Assembly: GCA_021613535.1 (NCBI GenBank)
Contig: CP075493.1
Coordinates: 15,438,001-15,502,000, forward strand
From: Adineta vaga
Lineage: Eukaryota; Rotifera
Length of the DNA stretch: 64,000 nucleotides
Direction of reading: 5' to 3'
The position numbers and the translations under genes are program-made. Each line of letters opens with the position of its first letter. The first letter of the stretch is position 1. The notes below the pieces were generated by a model. That model was given only the letters and a program-made list of their open reading frames with translations, was not told where the DNA came from and made no database searches. Below are positions 1 to 11,463 of the stretch, piece by piece.

Positions 1-1
1 T

Positions 2-3000
2 AATGGTGATTATCCGATTTCTATTGCGGCGCAGCTTGGTTCTTTGTCCATGGTTGAATATCTACACGATTTACCTAAGTTGAGTTTGAATGTTCGTAAC
101 AAGGAACTGCAGACACCACTACATTTAGCCACGAAAAATAATCATTTGTTTGTTGTTCGATATCTCATCAAATGGGGTGCCGATGATCAAGCTCAGGATC
201 GATTGAAGAAAACACCATTGGATGTAGCAGGTGAAAATGTTTTTAGAAGCAAAGAAGAGGAGATAAACAACAAAAAGATACTTCAATTTCTTACGCAATT
301 AGTTTGTCCTCCGACCGATGCTACGACAAAATTAACAGCAACTAGCAAGAAACCTACCTATGATCTAGACACGTGTGATCTAGTTATACCAGTGATTCTA
401 AATACCATCAATATGAATGTAGATGATGCTGACGCAGCTATAGGTGAAAAACGCAGAAGTTTATTTTCCACAAGTCCCAATAACAATTTGCATGATGCTG
501 CAAAAACTGGAGATATAACATTAGCTGAAAAATCTATTGGCGAAGGAGCAGACATCTGTTATCGTAGAAAAAATCGTACGTCACTTGAAGTAGCGTTTAT
601 ATCTCAAAATAAGTATGCAGCAAAATTGAAAGTTAGAACACTCAATGCACTAGATTTTTCACGTTTTCAAGCAATGGCAGCTGGATGCCATCAAATAATT
701 CAATTGATACAACATATCGCATTTACGAAGATCTGTGACGCTATTCAACAGTCTAATGCAGGTCTTGTCATAGCTTATCATCGAGCGGGAGCTGCAATTA
801 CTAAAGATTTACTATACAAAGCTTGCAGTACATCAGATAATGCTGAAATCATCGATTATTTGGTGAAACAAAGTGCCGATATCTATCAAGCTATTATCAA
901 TGATACATCACCCAATTCTCCATATCATATTGCAAAATCGAAAAAATTTACTAGAGTTGTTGCATATCTTAAATATCTATTATCAGTTGAATGCACAAAA
1001 GCTGTAAAAGAAAATAATTTAGAATTGGTCAAAAAATTAGTCGAAGCCGGTGCAAACGTCGAATTAGACAGTACAAATAATTTAAACGAAGCGATCAAGC
1101 ATGAAAATTCTGATTTAATTGAGTTTCTTTGTCAAAATGGTGTTAAAATGCCAACGAGTTGGCTTTCCGCAAAAACACTTGAACTCGATTCAACTACATC
1201 TCAACCAATGAAACCCGAGATCATACTTGTGATCAATCGGTGTCTAGTAGAAAGACGACTACGTTTTGCCGCTGCTAATGGTGATCTTGATGAAGTGGTT
1301 CAATGCCAACATTTAGGTGTTAACATCAATTCAAAAAATTGTCACGGTTCAACTGCATTGTTGTGTACAATTCAACATGGAAATTATTTTGCAATTGTTC
1401 ATGCATTAGTTTCACGTGGTGCATCGATGCTTCATTCTAATGAAAATGAACGAGCGTCACTGATCGATCTTGCAGCAGAACAAAACTACAAGCAGATCGC
1501 CGCGTATCTTTCTGAACAATTAAACACACAATTTTTGTCTGCAATTCTCAATAATGATCGACAAAGTGCAGAGAAATTCGCACAATTAGGTGCTGACTTT
1601 AATCATAAAGATGAGCAGCATCGCACACCATTACATTATGCTGTACAGTATCATGGTAGCGAGCTTGTAACATGGCTATGCGAGTGTGGCAGTGCACCAA
1701 CAGTCTGTGATATTAATGGTGACTATCCGATAACACAAGCTACTGAAAAAGGTAATGTAACAGAATTCTTGATTATTTTCTTGCAGTAGAGTACAAAATA
1801 TAATGCGACATTTGTTCCTCTTCTCACAATAAACAGTTGAGAGCCATGAACTATTTTTGGAAATATAAAATCTTTATCATAAAAATGATATTACGGTTTA
1901 CTGTTGCAGGTGACTATGCAGTTGTAGAACTTTTTGTGACAAAATATCCAGCTACAAAGAGACAAATGAATAAAAGTGGCATGACAGCTTTACAAATCGC
2001 ACAAAAACTGAAGTTCCATCGCATTGTTCAATTGATTGAAACAGGCAAGCGTGTACCTGAATCACAGGATGGTTCAGCAACTAAATCCTCTGGCCCAAAA
2101 TATGATGAAGAAACATTAATACAAGCAGTACGCAATGGTCACATAAAAATCATTCGAGAATTCATTGCTGAACGTTACGAATCAAAAGAAAACAAGAAAA
2201 TCTTATGTGAAAAATTAATTCAAACAGCAGAAAGATTTTTAGCATATGAAATTCTCAATGATCTCAAACCTTATTATGAAAAATTAGGAACTGAACCAGC
2301 GTCTGATATGTATACAGGCACCAGCCTTGTATTAACTGATCATTATAGGAAAATTCTACTGGGAGTTCTTGGATCTCTTAACAATTTGATTGCAGAAAGT
2401 TCAATTTTACTTGATCCTGCCGATCCGAAAACTTACACACAATTCTTCGTCGGTTTAAGTGAGAATGTCGCGAAACGCTCGCAGGAATTGCAAGAAGTTA
2501 AAAATGAGAAAGATGTGAAAAAACTCATCCAGAAAGATGAGTTTGATACGAAAGAACAATTGAGTAAAATTCAAGAAAAATTAGAAGAATTACTCGATAG
2601 TCGAGACAAATTGCAAGCCCGAGTTCTCGATACAGACGATCGACTCTTTACAGAGCAGAAAATTACAGCATTACAACGTAGAGAATTCATCAAAGTAAAA
2701 GAACTTCACGAGCAACAAGTAGCGACATACGAATGCTCAATATTTTTATTTCAACGACAACAAGAAGCTATTTTGAATAGACAAAAAGCTCTCGAGTTTC
2801 TTAAGAGCAATACGAATTCGATTTTATTCTATAGAACTATAGAAAACCGTTTGGAAGCTTTATTTCATAGCTGTCTGGCAGCACAAGGAGGTTATGTAAA
2901 AATCGATTCGACAAAACTTGGCTCGACAGAAAAAGGATTTTACATGTCAATGGCAAAACTTCCAATAAGTAAGTGACAGTTACTGCGATAGAAGTTGGAT

Positions 3001-4887
3001 GTGAGTCAGGCTATATTCTTAATCCTTACTCTTGATAAACTGATATGAAATTTCGTTCTTCTTCTTCTAGTAAATCTGGGAGTGGCAATTACCAAAGGGA
3101 TACTCAGTCCTCTGCTTTCAAAACTTGATGAAAAGCAACAGAGAAAAGAATGGCATAACATATCAACATTAGGTAATATTGAAGAACTAAAACGTATTGC
3201 GTCAGAAACAGCCGGTCTCCTCACACTCTACTATCACGAACAAATAATATCAATCGATCCATTGCAAAGAATAAAAGGTAGCTATGTTTTCAATGACAAA
3301 TTACAGTGGCTAAAACAAATATACAATGTTCGACCTGAAGGTTCTGAAGATATGGCTGTCGTTTTGGTTGCCGAATATGTGACTGCTTGGCTAATAGATG
3401 GTTTAAAAATAGGTACGGAGATTATTCCTACGGAGGCTGTACCACAACAGCTGTGGCTACATGTAGTGAAACGAGATCATGCTGGTCTCGCTAGAACCAA
3501 TAACGTTACAGATATACTTGGACTCTCCGCTGGGCAACAAGATATTCCTGTAAGAGTCAAAAATCCTTTGGGCAAAGATATTCGTAAGAACTTGAAGTTA
3601 CGATATCTTATTGGTTGTGTTTCTGTTGTTAGTAATGATGGAAGTATATATCAGTATCCAGTACCAACGGATGCCACTGATGATGAGTTGATGGATTTAG
3701 AAAATTTCGGCTATGTATATGTTACACCTTTTTCATCAGATCAAAAAGCATTACAGTTAATTGTTGAAGGAAGAAAATTACATCTCGCGAAACGAGATAA
3801 AAACAGTCAGATCTTGACGAAATTCAAAGACATTATTGAACATGCAAAAGCATATGGACTTCGTAATCCACAGGCGAGTAAATCATTGATTACACGAGAA
3901 ACAGCAAGCAAAGTTGCTGATGTACTTCGTGAGCAAAAGATTTTTCTTGATGCTAAAGCCGTACAGAATCAGTTGAAAGCAGCAGAAGAAAAAATCGAAT
4001 TGAGTGTTGATGTTTTACGTGAACAAATACAAGAGAAAGCCTCATACTACCAACTTTCGATCGATGCAGCTCATGAACAACTCACGAAAGAATCACAGAC
4101 AAATCGAGAAGCAATGAAAAAAGACAATGAAATACGATATGATCAAGCAATGACAAGATTGAATCAGCAATCGGATGAAATACGAAGATTATTGGAAAAA
4201 ATAGTTGATGAACGTATGAATGAGATCGAACAACAATTACAAGAAGAAACAAAGAAAATTCGAGCAATTGCGGAAGAAGCTAAAACACAATCTGGTATAG
4301 CACTAACACAAGCACGGGAAGCAACTGAAACAAGCCACCAAGCTGTTGAGAATTCAGCAAAAGCTGTAAAATCAGCAAAAAATCTTACTAAATGGGCTGA
4401 ACAACGCAGCGAAGAGTTCAAACTTATTATGAAGAATTGCGAAGAAAAAGTAAGACAAACTACTCTTGAACAAAAACAATTCTCTGAGAAAACGATCTCG
4501 GATATACGTTCAAAAGCTGAACAGAATATGGAACGATCGCGAGAAGCAGTCAGTGAATCAGCTCGAGGTACTAAAGAATCTGCACGGGTTGCTAAAGAGT
4601 CTCAATCAACTGCTCAAGAAATTCAGAAAATGCTGAGAACTCAACAAGAAAGTCATAAAGCTGAAATCAAGAAGATGATCACAGAAACAAAAGAAATTCA
4701 ACAGCAAAATGAAAGAACGACACTTGAAGCCAAAGAAGCTCAAAAGCAAGCAACACGAGCAGCAGATGCTAGTAGTACAACAATGGAAAAGGTCAATACA
4801 ATGCATGGAAAAGTAGAGAAAGCACTTCAAAAAATCCAAAAATATACTAAACATTTGAATAGTTCATCAGCTGATAGTTCTTTTTAG
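2..4887 (+). CDS. Ankyrin-repeat protein with long C-terminal coiled coil (5' end outside window)
   Basis: Three exons join cleanly: 2-1751, 1910-2968 and 3071-4887. Intron 1 (158 nt, phase 1) runs from GTAATG to GTTGCAG and joins two halves of one ankyrin repeat. Intron 2 (102 nt, phase 1) runs from GTAAGT to TTCTAG. The frame is open to the left edge, so the N-terminus is missing; about 1,541 residues are visible. Ankyrin motifs of the TPLHLA type occur around residues 40-75, 430-470 and 530-620 of the visible part, with degenerate repeats between. After residue ~640 there are no repeats but charged helices (about 740-900), then a globular segment (~960-1190) I do not recognise, then about 320 residues of Glu/Lys/Gln-rich heptads typical of a coiled coil. 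The likely role is an intracellular scaffold. Ankyrin scaffolds are greatly expanded in bdelloids; no enzymatic motif is visible. Treating it as one gene is an inference from the phase-consistent junctions. Confidence 0.85.
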
Positions 4888-5005
4888 TTTATACTTGTTG
4901 CATTAAACAAGTTTTGGTTCAAGACGTTCTTTCTTCTGTCTATGATTTTTTCATTCTGAAATTCAATAAAACTTTAAAACCTTTTTGTGTTATATCATAG
5001 TTCTT

Positions 5006-5054
5006 GAGGGTGTGGGTGTAAAAGAAGAAGAGATATACCCACACCCACACCCTC
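5006..5054. repeat. TGTGGG-type palindrome (founding example)
   Basis: The left arm GAGGGTGTGGGTGT (5006-5019) is perfectly complementary to ACACCCACACCCTC (5041-5054). The loop is purine-rich (AAAAGAAGAAGAGATAT). It lies 119 bp past the stop of the ankyrin gene, in a convergent intergenic gap. It is the cleanest member of the dispersed family described in the findings. Confidence 0.9.
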
Positions 5055-5716
5055 TGTGCTTTTTTATACGAGAGAACAAATAGTATACTATTATCTTTTC
5101 TACCGCAAGTACTCTTTTTGGGGAAAAAAATTCTTCTTGGACACCTCCAACCCACTTCAGGAGATGCGGCGCGACCGAGCAACACGTTTTTCAAGGTTAT
5201 ACGTTCCTCTAGCATTTAAAAAAAATCTTTTGCATACTTTTGCTCGGAAAAAATATTCCCTTGAGCGATAACAAATGAGTTCGTCCTTTAAAAAGACAAA
5301 ACAATCTACTTACATTGAACGGCTTCGAAAGTTTTTTCTGAGGATTTTTTAGTGAATCTCACATAAGCTCTAGTAAGGATGTCTGGGAGCATCGATAGAG
5401 CTAATACACTCTGATATATCTTCAATATATAGAAATGATGTTGGAAAAAATTATTTCTAATAGACCCTTTTTATCTCAAAAATGACTGGAAAATTGTATG
5501 AACCATGTGCAATATAAAAAAAATCGGTCGTTATGATTGTTATAATCTTCAAGCAAAGGACAGAAAAACAAAGATAAGGATATAACGCTAAAATTCACTT
5601 TTAATTCATATTGAAACGTGTTAATAGTTTAAAATTAAGTTAAAATCTTTGTACATCATTTATGATAAAGACTAAGTTCAGTAGAAAACGAACAGGATGA
5701 TGATGTATTTTTAATC
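5055..5716. other. Convergent intergenic region
   Basis: AT-rich gap between two convergent genes. The short ORFs here (for example 5056-5271) are low-complexity and show no protein-like composition. No further feature was recognised. Confidence 0.5.
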
Positions 5717-8038
5717 TTAATCGTTGCTAATTATTGATTTTAACTTATTTCTCACGATTTCGATCGTTTCTAGAGATGATTGTATATTTGGATGTTCTGA
5801 AGGTAAAGAACATTGTTCAATTTGAAGAGCTCGTTGAAGAAAAATGAGTGCTTTGGAGTACTCGCTTGTCTTGTAATACATTCCTCCGACATTATAATAA
5901 GGAGTAGCTAGACAAGAATGGTTCACAGGAAAATTAACCTCATAGATATCTAATTCTTTCTTGAAAGAAAAAAGCGCTCTTGAATATTCACCCATATAAA
6001 CTAACATTTGACCAATACTGTTGTAAGATGAAGCCAACTCAACGTGATTTGTAGGCAGAGTCTTTTGGCGAATTTCCAATGCTTTTTCAAAAGACAAAAG
6101 TGCGTCCGTATATCTACCCAATTTGTAACACGCTTGACCAATGGCGTCGTAGCATGAAATCAAATGAGGATAATGTGTAGGAAGAATACTGCGATAGATT
6201 TCTGATGCTTTTTCGTAGAATGAAAGCGCTTTCGCGTATTCTTCCATATCATAATATGCAGTGCCGCTATTGATATATGATTCAGCACAGCTCAGATGGT
6301 TCGAAGGAAGACTTTTCTGACACATTTCAAGCGCTTTCAAAGAAAACGAAAGTGCTTTTAAATAATCCTTTATTTTTCCATACATTGTACCAATATTACT
6401 ATAAGTTCGAGCAATAGATGGATGATTTTCTGCAAGACTTTCATGGCAGATTTTCAATGCTTTGTTATAGAAAACAAATGCTTTCGAATGTTTACCTACT
6501 GCATCAAACGACATGCCGACATTATTGTAGACAATGGCAAAAACAGGATGATTAAGTGGGAGACATTTTTCGTAGATCTCTAATACTTTATCATACAGAG
6601 AAAGTGCTTCCAAGTGCTTGCCTAACTTTATATATGCTAAACTGATATTGTTGTAAGACATGCCCACGTACAGATGAGTAGGCGTCAGCGTTTTTTGATA
6701 AATTTTAAGACTGTTTTCGTAAGACAATATCGCTTTCGAATAGTCTCCTGTTTCATAGTATAATCCACCAATATCATTGTATGAATTAGCTAAATCATCG
6801 TGATTTTTTGAAAGAAGTTTTTGGCGAATTTCCAGTGCTTTTTCATAAAATAAGAGCGCTCTAGAGTATTCACCCACACTGTAAGATGCACAACCGATAC
6901 TTTGGTACGATGAAGCTAAATCGTGTGGATTTGGGGAAAGCATTCTTTCTTGAACTATCCATCCTTTTGCGACAGATGCCAATGCTTCTGTGAATTCGCC
7001 TGTATTGATGTATGTACTGCTAATGTTACAATAACACGAAGATAAATATGGATGATCGTTAGGAAGAGACTTTTCATAGATTGCAATCGCTTTTTTATAG
7101 GATGAAATGGCGTTGTCGTATTTACCTAGATGGTCGTACGCTGATCCGATCGAATGATATGAGTGAGCTAGATTGGGATGACCCGTAGAAAGGACCTTTT
7201 GTTGAATATCCAATGCTTTCTCATGATACAATAATATTTTAGAGTAATCTCCCAGTTTCGCGATTAACAAACCGATATTATTATATATTGTAGCTATTGA
7301 CGGGTGAGTTGATGGAAGACTTCTTCGACAGATATAGAGTATGTTTTTGAATACAGAAAAGGCTTTCCTGTACTCACTTGTTTTGTAATACACACCCATC
7401 ATATTATTATAGGAAGTAGCCAACGATGGATGAATAGAAGGTAGAATTGTTTGATTGATTTCAAGTGTTCTTTCGAGATAGAAAAATGCTTTCGAATATT
7501 GTCCTATATTAAGATAAGTCATACCAATACTACTATAGAAAGTAGATGGATTACAATGCATTGAAGAGAGAATTTCTTGATAAATATGAAGTGCATCTGA
7601 ATATTTGCCCATATAGTTATATGCTGAACCTATGTTTTGTCGATATCTAGTTAAATGATTCGAAGACTGTGAGCTAGTTCTCTTGTAAACTTCAATGGCC
7701 TTCTCCGAAAATGAAATCGATTTTATATAATCACCTTGACCAATTTTTATTTTGCTTAATTGATCATAAAGATGTGCTTCGTCTTGAACATTGTACGCCA
7801 TCTTATCGAACAACATCTGATAGATATATTCAGCCTTATCATATTCGCCCAATTTCAGAAGCAAGTTACCGAGCCGAGTCCATCCTGTTGGTCCACAAAT
7901 CTCTTTGCGTATTTGTTCGGTTAGAGTGGTAAGCAGTGGATCATTATCACTGGTCAATTCAAGTTTCACACACCACAATCGTTGAGTATTGTCGAGTGGT
8001 TGAAGTTCATCAATACGGAAGACAGTATGCATGGAGAA
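5717..8038 (-). CDS. TPR (kinesin-light-chain-like) half of an ART-TPR protein
   Basis: About 17 tandem repeats of 42 residues (126 bp) fill this frame. The pattern is of the type HPxLAxSYNNIGxxYxxxGxYxKALxxYEKALEI, which marks the TPR_12/kinesin-light-chain class of tetratricopeptide repeats. Such arrays form superhelical protein-binding surfaces. The first residues (HTVFRIDELQPLD) are the last strand of the ADP-ribosyltransferase domain encoded just upstream, so this is the C-terminal half of the same gene and its Met is not a real start. A two-base slip near 8037-8044 separates the two halves. The known bdelloid architecture is ART followed by TPRs, which supports the fusion. No introns are needed. 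The array is uninterrupted, as expected for a young lesion or a sequencing error. Confidence 0.85.
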   Translation of the reverse strand, partial: FSMHTVFRIDELQPLDNTQRLWCVKLELTSDNDPLLTTLTEQIRKEICGPTGWTRLGNLLLKLGEYDKAEYIYQMLFDKMAYNVQDEAHLYDQLSKIKIGQGDYIKSISFSEKAIEVYKRTSSQSSNHLTRYRQNIGSAYNYMGKYSDALHIYQEILSSMHCNPSTFYSSIGMTYLNIGQYSKAFFYLERTLEINQTILPSIHPSLATSYNNMMGVYYKTSEYRKAFSVFKNILYICRRSLPSTHPSIATIYNNIGLLIAKLGDYSKILLYHEKALDIQQKVLSTGHPNLAHSYHSIGSAYDHLGKYDNAISSYKKAIAIYEKSLPNDHPYLSSCYCNISSTYINTGEFTEALASVAKGWIVQERMLSPNPHDLASSYQSIGCASYSVGEYSRALLFYEKALEIRQKLLSKNHDDLANSYNDIGGLYYETGDYSKAILSYENSLKIYQKTLTPTHLYVGMSYNNISLAYIKLGKHLEALSLYDKVLEIYEKCLPLNHPVFAIVYNNVGMSFDAVGKHSKAFVFYNKALKICHESLAENHPSIARTYSNIGTMYGKIKDYLKALSFSLKALEMCQKSLPSNHLSCAESYINSGTAYYDMEEYAKALSFYEKASEIYRSILPTHYPHLISCYDAIGQACYKLGRYTDALLSFEKALEIRQKTLPTNHVELASSYNSIGQMLVYMGEYSRALFSFKKELDIYEVNFPVNHSCLATPYYNVGGMYYKTSEYSKALIFLQRALQIEQCSLPSEHPNIQSSLETIEIVRNKLKSIISND

Positions 8039-9132
8039 GAGAGCTCTTCTTCTGATTGGTAATGACTATCATCATTCAGAAAAGCGAAAGGAACTGTTGA
8101 GATCGATGGATCAACATTTATTTCAAATAAAATTCCGATTAAATCAGGATTTACTCGATTGCTGTCAGCAAAACAAAATGAAACAACTTGATCTTTACTG
8201 GTCGATAAGAAATTATTGAACGATATGATTCCACCGACTGATCTCATCAGATTTTCAAAGTCATTTGTTGACAATCCTTGTCCTCGATAAACAGTGAACG
8301 GTTCCTGCTGTCCGCTAAACTGCTCGGAGTGTAATTTCTTAATCTGACGATAAAGATCACAAATGAAAAACTTCATGTCAATCATTGTCTTTGTTTCTTG
8401 TATACGTAGAGCTCGATTAAGTACTGAATAGATAAATGTTTCTTTCGAATACCACCAAATAGGCGTCTTCGTTCGATAATTTTCTTCGAAATTATCGATA
8501 CCAAGTAATTGGCAATCGTTACCAGCAAACATCTGTCGACAGTATGTGATAAAGTCTTCCATAGATTGTTCATCGTAATCTATTTCAAAGAAAATCTCGA
8601 TTAGTATTTGTGTATACATAAATGTTGGATCTAATTCATCTAAATTTGGACTGGATATTTCATCCGACGAGATAAAACTGATCGAAATAGTATTTTCAGC
8701 ATATTGTTTGACTGCTTTTCTCACTGATTCACAGACGTCGTCTATTTCAGTGAAAATGCCTTTGATTTTTTCATAATATTTTGTCCATTCTTTTTGACGT
8801 GATACATCATCACAAAGAACGAAGATCGAGTTTAATTGTTGAGCATTATGAATAAATGGTACTATATTTTCACCCAGTTCACCGATTACGATCATCAATA
8901 CTTTTTCCTCTGTAATATCAGTGAGAAAGTCAACACATTGATCATTATTTGTGAATATATTGATCGTGTTAATATGGCGCCGTAGTTGAAAAATCCAGTT
9001 CGATAAGTCTTCGTTTGATTTATCAATATTTGTATTTAACAAAATGAGACGAACATTTTGAGAAATATACCGCTGGTCTGTTGCGTAAGAAAAACATTGT
9101 TCGTTCATTTTTTTTGATCTCTCCTTATTCAT
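8039..9132 (-). CDS. NAD:arginine ADP-ribosyltransferase domain (N-terminal half of ART-TPR protein)
   Basis: ART enzymes transfer ADP-ribose from NAD+ to arginine. The R-S-E signature is visible: YRG at residues 282-284, an STS motif at 310-312 (LSTSKD) and an ExE-type acidic motif at 361-363 (SEEEL). An N-terminal region of about 170 residues with alternating hydrophobic strands precedes the ART fold and I do not recognise it. Directly after the ExE motif the frame shifts. The frame as read runs on to a stop at 7966 with non-homologous sequence, whereas the HTVFRI strand expected after ExE lies in the frame of the TPR half. The start is ATG at 9132. It is divergent from an ADP-ribosylglycohydrolase about 0.5 kb away. 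There is no signal peptide, so an intracellular enzyme is likely. Confidence 0.85.
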
Positions 9133-9160
9133 ATTCCCTAAACTGAAAGGATAGTGTCTT

Positions 9161-9214
9161 GAGGGTGTGAATGTGAAATGTGAGAGAAGAAAAGAGCTAC
9201 ACCTACACCCTACC
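9161..9214. repeat. TGTGGG-type palindrome, imperfect
   Basis: The left arm GAGGGTGTGAATGTG pairs imperfectly with CTACACCTACACCCTA on the right, with a purine-rich loop containing GAGAGAAGAAAAGAG. It lies 29 bp upstream of the start codon of the ART-TPR gene, so it would fall in that gene's promoter or 5' UTR. Confidence 0.75.
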
Positions 9215-9563
9215 CGATGGACGTTACCTGGAATCTTTTCCTCTTTTGAAAACTACTGTGTTGAGAGAGCACGTTTCTTTCTATTCTAAGTGTTGCCACG
9301 AGAGAAAGATGATGGTGAGAGTGTAGATGTGTTTTACATTCTTTCGCAGCATCAGTCAAATTTTGATGTGCAAATTCGAATTTTAACAGAGCCATTTTTT
9401 CTTTCTGTTTGTTATTTTTACAAAAATGGCGTGAAGCATCGAGTTTTTTATTCTATGTATGTTATTCTAAGGAGAGAGTAATGATTCATCAGAGAGTATA
9501 GCGATAAGAACGGAAAAAATACGACAACAACAAGACGCCATTTATGGCGATGTTTTTCTTTTA

Positions 9564-9572
9564 TATATAAGA
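9564..9572 (+). promoter_or_regulatory. Candidate TATA box for the ADP-ribosylglycohydrolase
   Basis: TATATATAAG lies about 67 bp before the ATG at 9639, in an otherwise featureless region. Position and sequence fit a TATA element, but such strings are common in AT-rich DNA. Confidence 0.3.
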
Positions 9573-9638
9573 ACAAAACGATATATACATATGTAGGTCT
9601 TACCAACCACAAATTCTTTAGATCTCATTTATTTTTAA

Positions 9639-11003
9639 ATGTCTTCTATGAATATTGGTTTGTCAGATCGTATTTCTGGTTCTTTGTTTGGATTGTTATT
9701 ATGTGATTCATTAGGTACTGCAGTCGAATGTCAATCAACTGGCTCATTTGATCCAGTAAAAACATTACGTGGAGGTGGAAAATTCCGATTAAAATCCGGA
9801 CAATTTACTGATGATGGTTCGATGGCTTTATGTTTAGCTATTGCTCTATTGGATCATGAAAATGACACATCAATGATTCATTCATCCGTTAAACAAATGC
9901 ATTTATATCGACGTTGGTATGAGAATGGTTATTTATCATCCAATGGAGAATGTTTTGATATTGGAATAACTGTTCGAACTGCTTTATATAAATTTATTTC
10001 CGATTCTGATCGATCTCAAAATGAGAAATTACCTTCTACAACTGCTTATTACGGAAATACCAGTGATAAAGCATCAGGAAATGGTTCATTAATGCGATTA
10101 GCACCAATTCCATTACTTTATCATCAAGATCCCATAACTGCTATGATTGAAGCAATGAATTCATCAAAAACAACACATGGTTCATTACTTTGTCTAGATT
10201 CTTGTCGAATATATACAGCTTTAATTCTTGGTGCTTTACAAGGATTTTCAAAAGATGACTTATTGAACAATGAGAAATTATTTGTTCCAAATGGTTTACC
10301 CAATGATTATTGGATAACAAATCCACTTGAACCAACTGTTCTGGAAGTAATCAAAGGTTCATATAAACATCGTCAACCACCGGAAATTAAAGCTTCAGGA
10401 TTTGTTATTGAAACAATGGAGGCAGCATTATGGGCATTTTATCATACCGATTCATTTGAAGAAGGTGCATTGAAAGCTGTTAATCTAGGAGATGATGCTG
10501 ATACTGTTGGTGCTGTTTATGGTATGTTAGCTGGAGCTTTTTATGGAATTCATTCTATTCCGATTGAATGGAAAGAAAAATGTTATTTCAAAGATTTTGT
10601 ACAAACTATAGTCGATGAATTATTGAGGCAATCGCAAGAAATAATGAACATAACGGAGAAGAAATCACCATTTGGTTATAGAAAAGTATTGAAAATATAT
10701 GATGAATTAGCAAGATTTTATACTGGAACGATAAAACGAAAAACTCTACCTTGTCCAAAACAATATAAATCAAATGAAGAATTTGATGAAGATATTGAAC
10801 AATTTCATTCAATTTATAATAATACAATGGTTGAAATGGAAGAAGGTACAACTGATGATGAGACACAATTGATTGTAACTCGTTGTGATGCAATTTTAAA
10901 ACAATTTCTTAGTTTAATCGAAGATGATAAACATTCATTAACGATCAAATGGTCAAGAAATTTAAATCATTTTCAATTAAATAAACTAAAACCTATTGAA
11001 TAA
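9639..11003 (+). CDS. ADP-ribosylglycohydrolase (ARH/DraG family)
   Basis: This family removes ADP-ribose from modified proteins or hydrolyses related linkages with two Mg2+ ions. Visible hallmarks are the N-terminal GxLFGxxxxDSLGTAVE helix (residues 14-30), the metal-binding TDD motif at 57-59 (GQFTDDGS), a SGNGSLMRLAP segment near 148-158 and the second metal site GDDADTVGAVYG near 284-295. The catalytic domain ends near residue 320. A further ~130 residues of charged helices follow, beyond the usual ~300-residue size. Single exon, ATG at 9639. It diverges from the ART-TPR gene, so the two may act on the same modification; that is inference from position and family chemistry. The TDDG in place of the common TDDT is a small deviation seen in some members. 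Confidence 0.9.
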   Translation: MSSMNIGLSDRISGSLFGLLLCDSLGTAVECQSTGSFDPVKTLRGGGKFRLKSGQFTDDGSMALCLAIALLDHENDTSMIHSSVKQMHLYRRWYENGYLSSNGECFDIGITVRTALYKFISDSDRSQNEKLPSTTAYYGNTSDKASGNGSLMRLAPIPLLYHQDPITAMIEAMNSSKTTHGSLLCLDSCRIYTALILGALQGFSKDDLLNNEKLFVPNGLPNDYWITNPLEPTVLEVIKGSYKHRQPPEIKASGFVIETMEAALWAFYHTDSFEEGALKAVNLGDDADTVGAVYGMLAGAFYGIHSIPIEWKEKCYFKDFVQTIVDELLRQSQEIMNITEKKSPFGYRKVLKIYDELARFYTGTIKRKTLPCPKQYKSNEEFDEDIEQFHSIYNNTMVEMEEGTTDDETQLIVTRCDAILKQFLSLIEDDKHSLTIKWSRNLNHFQLNKLKPIE

Positions 11004-11463
11004 ATGTGTAATATAAGACATAATGAATTTCGATTGAATAATCATAGAAGTCTTCTTTACAAAGAAAGTAGATGTCTTTATTTTCATCTCGATAAGATAA
11101 TATTTACCTACAAATATGTAGATATTCAACATATTGATAAATATATATGAATTGCAGTTAAATCATAGGAATTTTTTATCAAACGCAAACATTCTAAACA
11201 TGCTATGAATCACAAAGTAAATCAAGAGAAAAAACTTTCATAAGTTAGTGTCATATATAATATGAATCATAAGAACAAAAATATTCCCTTTTCGTTCCTT
11301 TTTATCGTTACTTTTACGTGTCACATCAAACATGCAGGTTTTTTCCACATTCTGCTATTATAATATTTAACATGCGTCTCTTTCGACGTTTTATCATTCG
11401 ATACTTTTAATAAGTGTGTAACAGTTGTGTTAAGTTTTTTTTTATCCTTTGCACGTATTAAAT
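11004..11463. other. Intergenic region
   Basis: AT-rich spacer between two genes on the same strand. No ORF or repeat of note was seen. Confidence 0.5.

Noticed and set aside
4082-4854. Minus-strand ORFs opposite the coiled coil
   Set aside because: They are shadows of Glu/Lys/Gln-rich codons on the plus strand, read as Phe/Leu/Ser/Cys.
5006-5054. A true telomere end or interstitial telomeric array
   Set aside because: Each site has only two or three repeat units in each arm and in opposite orientations; no long tandem array is present.
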